Shown one piece after another: positions 27,343 to 35,861 of a stretch of DNA of 64,000 nucleotides (positions within the stretch are counted from its first letter, which is position 1; each line of letters opens with the position of its first letter). The notes beneath the pieces were generated by a model. It was not told the origin of the DNA. It ran no database searches and was given only the letters and a program-made list of their open reading frames with translations. Source of the stretch: Cohnella hashimotonis (GTDB taxonomy: Bacteria; Bacillota; Bacilli; Paenibacillales; Paenibacillaceae); assembly GCF_030014955.1 (NCBI RefSeq), contig NZ_JAGRPV010000001.1:4278001-4342000 (forward strand), read 5' to 3'. Made by a program: the position numbers and the translations under genes.

Positions 27343-28821
27343 CTAAGGACGAAGCATTTGGATCGCTGCGTTTTTGCCCATCTCAACGCAATCGGGCAAC
27401 CCTACCGCATCGAACGGCGCGCCGGTCGCATAGACGCCGGGCAAGGAAGATTCGAGCTGCGCTCGGAGGCTTGCGATAGCATCCGTATGTCCGACCGGGT
27501 ATTGAGGCATTGAGCGGCGGAGTCTAGTGATCTCGACGAATTCGGGCGCTGCAGTCAATCCCATCAGTTCTCTGAGGTCTCGCCGTACGGCTTCGACGAG
27601 GCGGTCATCGGACCAATCGACGCCCGATTCGTCGCCGGCCCGACCGACGTAGCAGCGTATCAGACGTTTTCCGTCAGGTGCGGTATGCTGCCACTTGGCC
27701 GAGGTCCATGTGCTGGCCGTGATCGTCCGATGCTCGGAATGGGGAACCAGGAAGCCCGAGCCATCCAGCTTATGCCCGAAGCCTTTCGCATCGAAGCCCA
27801 TTACGACGTTCGCGACGGAAACGTAATCGATACGATCCAACGCCGAAATGTCGGCATGCGGGCCTAGCAATTCGGCGGCCGTGAATGCAGGCACAGCAAG
27901 AAGCACGCGATCGGCTTCGTAAATGGAATCATCGTCCAATTGCAAGGTGTACGTTTGATTCGCAGACGGAATGGTGGCCTCCTGCGCTCGTTCCAAGGAA
28001 CGTACGCCGACACCGAGTCGAATGTCAGTGCGATAAGCCTGGAGCTTCGCTTGGAGCGACTCGATTAACGTGGACAAGCCGGAACGGAAAGTTAGAAATG
28101 CGGTCGGCGGAATCGGATAACCGCCGACCGCCTCCGACCTGGCTGCGGCAGCTTTTGCGCCGGCGGAGGGCGCTTTTTGCTTCGCGTCGATCATGCCGCG
28201 AATGACGCTGCCGTACTTGCGCTCCATGTCCGCAAACTGCGGAAATGTGGCCTTAAGACCAAGCTTATAGAGATCGCCTGCATGTATGCCTGCTAGCAGC
28301 GGCTCGGCGATCGCTTCGACCATCTCACGACCGAGCCGTCTCTCGAGGAAATCGCCTACAGACTCGTCTTCATCGGACGTTCTGGGCGGCAGACGAAGCT
28401 CGTCGAGCGCCCGCAGCTTGCCTTGCGGCGACACGAGCGAGTTTTGCGCGAACGCGCCGAGGTCGTTCGGAATGCCCAGATTAAGACCTTTGGGCATCGG
28501 CCGGAGCTTGCCGCCATGGGCAAGATACGTCTTTACAGCAGCCGGATTCGTACCGACCAGCTCATCCAACAGTCCGAGGTCTTTGGCCAGATGCAGCATC
28601 GGAAGCTTGCGCCCAAGAAAGGAATCCGGCCCCCGCTCAATTACGAATCCGTCGCGCCTAAGCGTATTGACCTTCCCGCCAAGCCTATCCGACGATTCGA
28701 AGAGGGCAACGCTTGCACGGACGCCCGCTTCGTCGGCCAGCCTGCAAGCGTAAAAGGCGGCTGTCAACCCGGTCAACCCGCCGCCTACGATCGCGATTCG
28801 AAGCGAACGGTCCCCGCTCAT
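27343..28821 (-). CDS. hemY: coproporphyrinogen III oxidase (HemY/CgoX), FAD-dependent
   Basis: 492 residues of the protoporphyrinogen-oxidase-type flavoprotein: FAD-binding IVGGGLTGLTAAFYA at the N-terminus, FVIERGPDSFLG motif, and the C-terminal YATGAPFDAVGLPDCVEMGKNAA FAD motif. In Firmicutes this enzyme oxidises coproporphyrinogen III to coproporphyrin III. Third gene of hemEHY; its start overlaps the ferrochelatase stop by 4 bases (ATGA). Confidence 0.95.
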   Translation of the reverse strand: MSGDRSLRIAIVGGGLTGLTAAFYACRLADEAGVRASVALFESSDRLGGKVNTLRRDGFVIERGPDSFLGRKLPMLHLAKDLGLLDELVGTNPAAVKTYLAHGGKLRPMPKGLNLGIPNDLGAFAQNSLVSPQGKLRALDELRLPPRTSDEDESVGDFLERRLGREMVEAIAEPLLAGIHAGDLYKLGLKATFPQFADMERKYGSVIRGMIDAKQKAPSAGAKAAAARSEAVGGYPIPPTAFLTFRSGLSTLIESLQAKLQAYRTDIRLGVGVRSLERAQEATIPSANQTYTLQLDDDSIYEADRVLLAVPAFTAAELLGPHADISALDRIDYVSVANVVMGFDAKGFGHKLDGSGFLVPHSEHRTITASTWTSAKWQHTAPDGKRLIRCYVGRAGDESGVDWSDDRLVEAVRRDLRELMGLTAAPEFVEITRLRRSMPQYPVGHTDAIASLRAQLESSLPGVYATGAPFDAVGLPDCVEMGKNAAIQMLRP

Positions 28822-29792
28822 GGTTGGGACTTTCCGGCGGTATCGGTCTTTGCATCGAATCCGCCGACCGTGCCGATAACCGAATCCGCAAGCGCCTGCA
28901 TGTACTTGGGATCGTCATTGAGCATTTGAATGCGATCCAAGGCAAGCCCCAGCTCCGACGCATGGCGTTTTGCCTCGATATCGATATCGTACAGAACCTC
29001 CAGATGGTCGGAGACGAATCCGACCGGCGTCACGAGCACGAAGTTGACGTTCTCCTTGGCAAGCCCGTTCAGCGTCTCTAAAATATCAGGACCGAGCCAT
29101 GGCTGGCCCGTCTGGCCGGCGCTCTGCCACGTGAATTGCCAACGGGAAATTCCAGCGGCTTCGGCGACGGCCTTCGACGTCTCGAGCAGTTGATCCTGAT
29201 ACGGGTCGTTCATCTCAAGAATTCGGGCGGGCAGACTATGAGCGCTGAACAGCACCAATCCTTCGTCTGCGGACACGCCTGCCTTCACCAATCCGGCATT
29301 GACCCGCTGAGCCAACGCATCGATCAGCACCGGATGAAGATGATAGCTCTCCACGCCCGCGAAGGCGATCTCGTGCCGCTCGGCCGCTTCCCGCGCTCTC
29401 TTCAAATATCCGCCGACACTCATCGACGAATATTGGGGCGTCAGCACGATGCCTACGGCTCTCTCGATGCCGTCACGGGCCATGGCCGCGATGCCGTCTT
29501 CGATAAAAGGCGACGCATGCTTTAAGCCCTGATAGCAAACGTAACGTCCTTGGCCCCCCAGCTCATCCAACCTGCGCTGCAGCGCCTCAACCTGCCGGTT
29601 CGTATTTTCCCGCAGCGGAAAAACGCCGCCTACGATCGCGCGGTACCTGGACGTCAGATCCTCCAGCTGTTCCTCCGTCGGCGGATGCCCCCGCCTGATA
29701 TGCGTATAATAAGCCTCGACGCCTTCCAAGCTCTCTGGCGTGCCGTACGACATAACAAGGACGCCAATCGGCGCATGGTCGGAAACGCTCAT
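28818..29792 (-). CDS. hemH: coproporphyrin ferrochelatase (HemH/CpfC)
   Basis: 324 residues, cytosolic class II chelatase fold. Key features: VLVMSYGTPESLEGVEAYYTHIRRG, the metal-inserting histidine in LVLFSAHSLP, and the C-terminal VTPVGFVSDHLEVLYDIDIEAK with the conserved Glu. In Gram-positives it inserts iron into coproporphyrin III. Overlaps hemE and hemY by 4 bases each, giving full translational coupling. Confidence 0.97.
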   Translation of the reverse strand: MSVSDHAPIGVLVMSYGTPESLEGVEAYYTHIRRGHPPTEEQLEDLTSRYRAIVGGVFPLRENTNRQVEALQRRLDELGGQGRYVCYQGLKHASPFIEDGIAAMARDGIERAVGIVLTPQYSSMSVGGYLKRAREAAERHEIAFAGVESYHLHPVLIDALAQRVNAGLVKAGVSADEGLVLFSAHSLPARILEMNDPYQDQLLETSKAVAEAAGISRWQFTWQSAGQTGQPWLGPDILETLNGLAKENVNFVLVTPVGFVSDHLEVLYDIDIEAKRHASELGLALDRIQMLNDDPKYMQALADSVIGTVGGFDAKTDTAGKSQP

Positions 29793-30838
29793 AAGGATAC
29801 CTCCGATGCCAGCTTCTGGCCGGTATAGTCGTGGACGTAATCGGTCAGTTCTTTTAACTTCTCGAGCGAGGCTTCCGGAAACAATCCGTGACCCAGATTA
29901 AAAATGAAGCCCGGCTCGCGCATGCCTTCGTCCAAAATGGCACGCGCTTTGGCGTGAATGACTTCCTGCGGCGCGGTCAGCACGTACGGGTCGAGGTTGC
30001 CTTGAACGGCGAACCGGCCGCCGGTGCGCGCGCGGCCTTCGGAAATGGATACGCGCCAATCGAGTCCGATTACATCGGCTTGCAGGCTTTTCATATAAGG
30101 AAGCAGCTCGCCGGAACTCACGCCAGGGAAATAAATCTTCGGGATGGCGATATCCGCTGTCTGCGCGAAGATTCGCTCGACGTGAGGCAGCACGAATTCG
30201 GCAAAATCCTGCGGCGCAAGCGCGCCAACCCAGCTGTCGAACAGCTGTACCGCTTGCGCGCCGGAGGAGGCGTGCGCGCGCAAATATGCGGCGGCCATAT
30301 CGGCGAGCTTGCCCATCAGCTTGTGCCAAACCGCCGGCTCGCCGTACATCAACGCTTTGGTTCGAATATAGGATTTGGAAGGGCGTCCCTCCACGATATA
30401 GCTGGCCAGCGTGAACGGCGCGCCGGCAAACGTAATCAAAGGCACGTCGAGTTCCCGGCTCAGAATGCCGATCGTCTCGAGGACATGTCCCAGATCCCGC
30501 TCGACATCGATCGGTTTCAAACGATCCACGTCAGCCTCAGAGCGGACCGGGTTGTCGATAACCGGGCCGATATCCTTGACGATATCGAAATCGATGCCGA
30601 TGGAAGCGACCGGATTCATGATATCGGAGTAAAGAATCGCGGCGTCCACGCCAAGCTTGCGTACGGGCATCATCGTCACTTCAGCCGCGAGTTCAGGTTG
30701 CCGGCAAATCTCGAGCAAGCTGTATTTCTCTTTGATTTTGCGGTAATCGGGATCGTATCTTCCGGCTTGGCGCATATACCAGACCGGCACCCGGTCGACG
30801 GGTTCGCGCCTGCATGCACGCAAGAAGCGGTCATTCAT
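29789..30838 (-). CDS. hemE: uroporphyrinogen decarboxylase
   Basis: 349 residues. Signature PVWYMRQAGRYDPDYRKIKEKY near the N-terminus (active-site Arg residues), SDIMNPVASIGIDFDI, and the GLDWRVSISEGRA strand. It decarboxylates the four acetate side chains of uroporphyrinogen III to give coproporphyrinogen III. First gene of the hemEHY operon, as in B. subtilis. Confidence 0.97.
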   Translation of the reverse strand: MNDRFLRACRREPVDRVPVWYMRQAGRYDPDYRKIKEKYSLLEICRQPELAAEVTMMPVRKLGVDAAILYSDIMNPVASIGIDFDIVKDIGPVIDNPVRSEADVDRLKPIDVERDLGHVLETIGILSRELDVPLITFAGAPFTLASYIVEGRPSKSYIRTKALMYGEPAVWHKLMGKLADMAAAYLRAHASSGAQAVQLFDSWVGALAPQDFAEFVLPHVERIFAQTADIAIPKIYFPGVSSGELLPYMKSLQADVIGLDWRVSISEGRARTGGRFAVQGNLDPYVLTAPQEVIHAKARAILDEGMREPGFIFNLGHGLFPEASLEKLKELTDYVHDYTGQKLASEVSL

Positions 30839-30899
30839 ATTGCAGTATCCCCTTTATGTAATAGGATGGGTCCCGAACAATAAGCGATCATTCGGTTTT

Positions 30900-30928
30900 A
30901 TTATGCCCTTTTTGACCGAACGTCACAA
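30900..30928 (-). promoter_or_regulatory. promoter of hemEHY
   Basis: Minus strand TTGTGA (30923-30928), 17-base spacer, CATAAT (30900-30905), about 60 bases before the hemE ATG. Confidence 0.65.
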
Positions 30929-30949
30929 CCTTCCGCTCTCGTACCTTAT

Positions 30950-30971
30950 GACAATCCGTTGACAAACCGTT
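30950..30971 (+). repeat. tandem 11-bp direct repeat upstream of the MFS gene
   Basis: GACAATCCGTT and GACAAACCGTT lie head to tail, one helical turn apart, 33 bases upstream of the MFS start. The second copy forms a TTGACA -35-like box with the preceding TT. It may be a regulator site. Confidence 0.5.
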
Positions 30972-31003
30972 AATTATCTCATGTGGAAGAGCGAGGTGCG
31001 AGA

Positions 31004-32218
31004 TTGGATCGCTGGAAAATCAATTTAGCTGTGCTGTGGATCGGAAATTTCCTGGTGATGGCCGGCATGACGATGATCACGCCTTTCCTGTCCCTTTACC
31101 TGCAGCAGGATCTCGGCGTCGTAGGCGAGCATGCAATCGGCGTCTGGGCAGGGCTCATTTTCGCGGCGAATTTCGTCACTTCTTTTTTCTTCCAACCGCT
31201 CTGGGGCAAGCTATCCGACCGTTACGGACGTAAAGTGATGCTGCTGCGCTCGGGGTTCGGCATGTCGATCGTGATGGTGCTGATGGGCTTCGCGGCGACG
31301 CCGCTCCATCTGCTGCTGCTCCGCATGGCGAACGGCATTATTTCCGGGTATTCCCCAGCAGCCGTCTCGCTCGTCTCCGCCTCGACGCCCAAAGAGAAGA
31401 TTGGCTTCGCCATGGGAACGCTGCAATCCGGCGGCACTGCCGGCACGATCCTGGGACCTCTGATCGGCGGATTATTGGCCGATACGTTCGGGTTTCGGCC
31501 GATCTTCTATATTACAGGCTCGCTCATGTTCGCCGCTTCCGTGCTTTCCTGGCTCCTCGTGCGCGAACGCTTCGACCGGAAGGCCGCTCGCATCGCCCCC
31601 AGTGTCAGTCTGGCTTCGGGGCTGCGGGAGCTCGCGGCCATCCGGCAACTGCCGGCGCTGTTCTCCGTCACCTTTCTGATCCAGTTCGCGATGCTGAGCC
31701 CGATGGCGCTCATCCCGATCTTCGTCCAGCATTTGCACGGCACGACCGAAAATCTCGCCTTCTGGGCGGGGTTCGTCGGCTCGGTGACTGGCTTTTCCAA
31801 CATGATCAGCGCACCGCTCCTTGGAAGGCTGAGCGATCGCAAGGGCGCCACGCGCGTCCTTGTCTATTCGCTGCTCGGCGCCGGATTGCTGTTTATTCCC
31901 CAAGCCTTCGTGGCGAACGTGGGCCAACTGCTCGTCTGCCGTTTTTTGCTGGGCTGCTTCGTGGGCGGACTCATCCCGACGGTCAACGCGCTCATTCGCC
32001 GCCATACGCCCGACGACAAAGTGAGCATGGCGTTCGGCTTCAACAGCAGCGCCGTCGCGCTCGGCAACATGGCCGGCCCCGTTATCGGTGGCGCCCTGTC
32101 CGGCTTTATCGGCATCGAAGGCCTCTTCCTGGTCTCCGCCGCCGCGCTTCTCGGCACTTCGCTATGGGCGAAAAGCTCGCTCGTTAAAGGAGCGTCAAGC
32201 GCGCCTAGCGGACCATGA
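31004..32218 (+). CDS. MFS drug/multidrug efflux transporter
   Basis: About 404 residues with 12 predicted transmembrane helices. MFS motif A GKLSDRYGRKVML follows helix 2, a second copy-like GRLSDRKGATRV follows helix 8, and the antiporter motif C region SGGTAGTILGPLIGGLLADTFG is in helix 5, marking the DHA1 drug:H+ antiporter family. Start is probably the TTG at 31004 with GCGAGGTG upstream; GTG 30983 has no ribosome binding site. Its 3' end overlaps that of the convergent O-methyltransferase gene by 14 bases. Confidence 0.92.
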   Translation: MDRWKINLAVLWIGNFLVMAGMTMITPFLSLYLQQDLGVVGEHAIGVWAGLIFAANFVTSFFFQPLWGKLSDRYGRKVMLLRSGFGMSIVMVLMGFAATPLHLLLLRMANGIISGYSPAAVSLVSASTPKEKIGFAMGTLQSGGTAGTILGPLIGGLLADTFGFRPIFYITGSLMFAASVLSWLLVRERFDRKAARIAPSVSLASGLRELAAIRQLPALFSVTFLIQFAMLSPMALIPIFVQHLHGTTENLAFWAGFVGSVTGFSNMISAPLLGRLSDRKGATRVLVYSLLGAGLLFIPQAFVANVGQLLVCRFLLGCFVGGLIPTVNALIRRHTPDDKVSMAFGFNSSAVALGNMAGPVIGGALSGFIGIEGLFLVSAAALLGTSLWAKSSLVKGASSAPSGP

Positions 32219-32861
32219 ACAACGCGAGACCGTCATAGGACGGCAAGTGTGTGCCGAGCAAGCGGGGATCGGTCGCCAGACGGCGATTAAAGTCCCGCAC
32301 CGCTTGGACGGCCGGCCCTTGCTTCCCTTCGTTTAATGTACGCCCTCTAAGCAGCGTATTGTCGGCCGCAATTAACGCGCCGGGCACGGCAAGACCGATC
32401 GCTCGCTCGAGATAGTTCGGATAATTTTCCTTGTCGGCGTCAATGAAAAAAAAGTCGAACCGCCGTCCTGATGCCATGAGCTTGTCCAACGAAGCAAGCG
32501 CGTCTCCTACGATCATTTCCGCGCAATCGCCGTAGCCCGCTTCCGCAATATTTGCAGTCGCCAGCTCGGCATATTCGGGCTTCAGCTCGAGCGATGTCAG
32601 CTTGCCGCCCTCCGTCAAGCCGCGGGCCAGACATATGCCGCTATAGCCGGCCAGCGCGCCGATCTCCAGCACCGCCTTGCATCGCGCCGCGGCGACCAGC
32701 ATCGTCAGCAGCCTGCCATACCCAGGCGCCACCGATATATCGGGCATTCCCCGTTCCCGGATCGACTCGCTCACGCGAACAAGGTCTGCGTCCTCGTCGA
32801 ACAATCCGTCGAAGTACGCTTCGGGACTGACCGCCCTTTCATCTTCCCTGCTATCCGTCAC
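32205..32861 (-). CDS. SAM-dependent O-methyltransferase (caffeoyl-CoA OMT-like)
   Basis: 218 residues of the Methyltransf_3 family: motif I VLEIGALAGYSGICLARGL, acidic SLELKPEYAELA, and metal/substrate motifs FFFIDADKENYPNYLERAI and LIAADNTLLRG. Members methylate catechol-like hydroxyls with a divalent cation. GTG start with GGGAGGAA upstream. Convergent with, and overlapping, the MFS gene. Confidence 0.93.
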   Translation of the reverse strand: MTDSREDERAVSPEAYFDGLFDEDADLVRVSESIRERGMPDISVAPGYGRLLTMLVAAARCKAVLEIGALAGYSGICLARGLTEGGKLTSLELKPEYAELATANIAEAGYGDCAEMIVGDALASLDKLMASGRRFDFFFIDADKENYPNYLERAIGLAVPGALIAADNTLLRGRTLNEGKQGPAVQAVRDFNRRLATDPRLLGTHLPSYDGLALFMVR

Positions 32862-33098
32862 GCGCTTTTCCTCCCTCGAATACTGAATTCACGACCTTTA
32901 CCTAAGCGAACAAAATTATATACGTTGTCCGCCGATCCTGCAAAATGCAGCATAGTTCGCACGTGAAAAAAAAGTGTGGAAGCGTTATACTGTTTTTTGT
33001 GTGTAAACGCGTCATTTTTACTGTGTAAAAGCGTGCGCGAAGGGGCATGCCCGCAAAGGAATTCTCGGTCCAAGAGGAAAGCGAGGAATCATCATTTC
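32862..33098. other. divergent promoter region of the O-methyltransferase and LTA synthase-like genes
   Basis: About 237 AT-richer bases. A TATACT -10 candidate lies near 32984-32989 and GAGGAA precedes the plus-strand ATG. A GAAGGGGCATGCCC palindrome-like stretch sits near 33040-33053. No firm operator assigned. Confidence 0.35.
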
Positions 33099-35081
33099 AT
33101 GACTACGCAGCTTCGTACGACGGCTTTAAAAGGGGTCAAACTGGCGCTTAGAGGTCTGGCCTCCTGGCCGTATTGGGCCGCCATGCTGGTCGTTCTCTCG
33201 ATCGTATACAAGTTGAATTGGCTTGACCATCAGCTGAACGTCGGGGGCATGAACCAGTGGAAATGGAAGGTTAACTACGGCGCCATGGTCATTGCGACCT
33301 TCTGGGTGGTCTGGCTCGGAAGACGGGCGCGCGCGGTATCGCTCGCCTTGCTGGACCTACTACTATCCGTCCTCTTATTCGCGGATTTGGTCTACTTCAG
33401 ATATTTCAAGGATTTCATTTCCATTCCCGTGCTCCTTCAGGCTAACCAGGTCAGCTCACTAGAAGACAGCATTTGGAGCCTGGTTCATCGCGGAGATCTC
33501 GTGCTGCTGTGCGACATTCCGGTCGCGCTCGCCTATGCGGTATGGGCTTGTTGGTACTGGCGCCCTGCGCGAATGGCACGCCGCAACGGAACGATGTCGG
33601 CGCGAGTCAAGTCCTGTTCCCGCCTCATGCTGAACACCGCGTTGGCCAGCGTCCTGCTAGCAATGGGCATCACTATGATCGTCGGCCCGGTGAATCAGCA
33701 GAAAAACGGCTGGGCCAGCGGACTTTTCGTCGGCAATTGGTGGAACATCCCGATCTATAATGTGACGGGGCTGCTCGGTTTCCACGGCTACGATACGTAC
33801 CGGTACGCGAAGGAGCATTGGTTCAGCGGGGGCGTCAGCGAATCGCAAATCCAGGAAGCCAAGGACTGGTTCGACGACCGCAAGCAGCTTCAGGAGCAGG
33901 CCGAAACGGAGCCGCTGTACGGGGCCGCCGCGGGAAAAAATATTTTAATGATCCAAGCCGAAGCCTTTCAGTCGTTCCTCATCGGCCAGTCGGTAGGCGG
34001 ACATGAGATTACTCCGAACCTGAACGCGCTGATCGGCAAAAGCTTGTATTTCTCCAACTTTTATCATCAGACCGGACAGGGCCGCACGTCGGACGCCGAC
34101 TTCCTGACCAGCTGTTCGCTCCATCCGATGCCGACGGGATCCGTGTTCATTCGATTCGCGGACCATGACTTCAACTGTCTGCCGGAGATCTTGAATGCCC
34201 AGGGCTACGATACGACGGTCCATCACGCGTACGACGGCAGCTTCTGGAACCGCAACAATATGTACCACAACATGGAATACGGCAAGTTTTACAGCATCAA
34301 GGATTTCGACGACGACGAACCGCTCGGCTGGTCGATCGGCGACAAAACGTTCCTGCAGCAAACGGTCGATCAGATCAAGGAACGCGGCGCCTCGCCGTTC
34401 TATGCTTTCGCGATTACCATTTCCGGTCATCATCCTTTTAATCTGCCCGACTACAAAACCGAATTCGAAGTCGGCGACTTCGACGGCACGACGTTCGGCG
34501 ACTACCTCAAGGCTGCGCACTACGTCGATGCCGCAATCGGAGAGCTCGTGGACCGGTTGAAGGAGGAAGGGCTGTGGGAAGACACGGTGCTCATGCTTTA
34601 CGGGGATCACGACAATTCACTATACGATAAAAAGCCATACGAGCAGCTGCTCGGAAAATCGCTGTCCGACGAAGAGATGGATGCAATCATCCGCAAAGTC
34701 CCTTTCTTCATTCACTTCCCGAACGACGAACATGCCGGCGTCAGCGAAAAGGCGGTCGGGCAGCTCGATACTGCTCCAACCATCCTGCAGATGCTTGGCA
34801 TCCCGATGGGAGACAACAAGATGATGGGCGTCAGCATGCTGTCCGCCGCCGAAAAGCCCGTCGTCTTCCGGACGGGAGGGTTCACGGACGGCAAGGTATA
34901 CTATATGCCTTCGAACGGCGGCATGGACGATGCGGGATCCTGCTACTCGCTCGCGGAAGGCAATGCGACGGACGTGTCCGCGTGCACCGCAGGCAAGGAA
35001 GCCGCCGAACGGGAGCTTCGCGTCTCCGACGTCGTCGTCGAGCACGATCTGCTGCCGGAGCTCAAAAAGAGAAACGACTGA
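33099..35081 (+). CDS. lipoteichoic acid synthase family sulfatase (LtaS-like)
   Basis: 660 residues: five hydrophobic helices in the first about 225 residues, then an extracellular alkaline-phosphatase/sulfatase-fold domain. The catalytic threonine is T330 in GQGRTSDADF, with metal-binding motifs NILMIQAEAFQSF, SGHHPFN and MLYGDHDNSLY. LtaS-type enzymes polymerise glycerol-phosphate from phosphatidylglycerol onto a glycolipid. An ATG at 33099 is used; longer in-frame extension lacks a ribosome binding site. Which of the LtaS, YfnI, YqgS or YvgJ types this is cannot be told from sequence alone. Confidence 0.94.
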   Translation: MTTQLRTTALKGVKLALRGLASWPYWAAMLVVLSIVYKLNWLDHQLNVGGMNQWKWKVNYGAMVIATFWVVWLGRRARAVSLALLDLLLSVLLFADLVYFRYFKDFISIPVLLQANQVSSLEDSIWSLVHRGDLVLLCDIPVALAYAVWACWYWRPARMARRNGTMSARVKSCSRLMLNTALASVLLAMGITMIVGPVNQQKNGWASGLFVGNWWNIPIYNVTGLLGFHGYDTYRYAKEHWFSGGVSESQIQEAKDWFDDRKQLQEQAETEPLYGAAAGKNILMIQAEAFQSFLIGQSVGGHEITPNLNALIGKSLYFSNFYHQTGQGRTSDADFLTSCSLHPMPTGSVFIRFADHDFNCLPEILNAQGYDTTVHHAYDGSFWNRNNMYHNMEYGKFYSIKDFDDDEPLGWSIGDKTFLQQTVDQIKERGASPFYAFAITISGHHPFNLPDYKTEFEVGDFDGTTFGDYLKAAHYVDAAIGELVDRLKEEGLWEDTVLMLYGDHDNSLYDKKPYEQLLGKSLSDEEMDAIIRKVPFFIHFPNDEHAGVSEKAVGQLDTAPTILQMLGIPMGDNKMMGVSMLSAAEKPVVFRTGGFTDGKVYYMPSNGGMDDAGSCYSLAEGNATDVSACTAGKEAAERELRVSDVVVEHDLLPELKKRND

Positions 35082-35187
35082 GGCGCGAAAACAGGATTGA
35101 CCGCCCCAAAAAGGATCCACAAACTCGCATAAGGAAATAAACGAATGAAAAAAGAGCGCTCCGGCTGCATGAGGCGGGGCGCTCTCT

Positions 35188-35493
35188 TTATGATTTGCGG
35201 GCTTTGATAAACGGCTTAACCTTCTCGAGCGCCTCGTCTTCGGTCGGCGCGGCGATGTACCGGCCGTTGATGAAGATAAACGCCCGCTTGGCGCAAGGGC
35301 CGCAGTAAGACTTGCAGCCGACGCGAATCTCGGCCGCCGGGTCCAGCTTCTGCAGCTTGCTAGTTAAGGTCTTGACCCGGGTATGGTTGCACTTGTCGCA
35401 AATGCGGATGTCGTTGGGGCTCGGGCCCGCATGGGGGTCCGCGGCAGGAATAACGCGGACCTCCGGGGGCGCCGCCCGATCAATGATCGCCAT
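35188..35493 (-). CDS. DUF1450-like small cysteine protein (YuzB-like)
   Basis: 101 residues with cysteine pairs in IRICDKCNHTRVK and VGCKSYCGPCAKRAFIFINGRYI. The spacing resembles the DUF1450 family, which has a thioredoxin-like (2Fe-2S ferredoxin-like) fold. It overlaps the upstream IscA-like gene by 14 bases. In Bacillus, DUF1450 (yuzB) also lies near an IscA-type gene (yutM). A role in Fe-S or redox chemistry is inference. Confidence 0.72.
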   Translation of the reverse strand: MAIIDRAAPPEVRVIPAADPHAGPSPNDIRICDKCNHTRVKTLTSKLQKLDPAAEIRVGCKSYCGPCAKRAFIFINGRYIAAPTEDEALEKVKPFIKARKS

Positions 35494-35782
35494 GGTTCCC
35501 CTTGCTCGGATTCGTAATCACGAAGCCTTCTTGCGGAAAATAGAGGTAGTCGATCTTGACGCCGTCAAGCAGCTCGGCGCCCTTAGTCAGCAGTACGTCG
35601 ATACCTTTATCAGTAGAGACGATCTCGTCGTCCGCGGTCGGCTTGGTCATATCCAGGCCGTAGTGGGCGTGATCGCCGTGGCTATGCGTAATCAGAACGC
35701 GAAGATACAAGCCTTCGTTCTCCGGCTTGTCCATCTCGAGCTTCAGGATCTTGGCCGCATTGCGCGTAATCTTGCATTGCAT
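35480..35782 (-). CDS. HesB/IscA-fold protein with the Fe-S cysteines replaced by histidines
   Basis: 100 residues that follow the IscA/HesB family pattern: N-terminal ITRNAAKILK, LYLRV strand, YGLDM, DVLLTKGAELLDGVKIDYLYFPQEGFVITNP. But the usual GGCSG cysteine region is THSHGDHAH (H33, H35, H38, H40) and the terminal CGCG is HGDH (H97, D99, H100). The only cysteine (C3) is at the N-terminus. It therefore cannot bind Fe-S as IscA does and may bind another metal. Start at 35782 is preceded by TTGGAGTG. Operon with the DUF1450-like gene. Confidence 0.8.
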   Translation of the reverse strand: MQCKITRNAAKILKLEMDKPENEGLYLRVLITHSHGDHAHYGLDMTKPTADDEIVSTDKGIDVLLTKGAELLDGVKIDYLYFPQEGFVITNPSKGNHGDH

Positions 35783-35861
35783 GATCGTATTCACTCCAAT
35801 CGTCGGCATCTCTCCCTGCGGTTGACATGCCTCGCCGGGGAGATCATGTTCTATTGTATAA

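Noticed and set aside
33030..33095. Riboswitch in the leader of the LTA synthase-like gene
   Set aside because: A GC-rich palindrome and purine-rich stretch are present, but no recognised riboswitch core was found.
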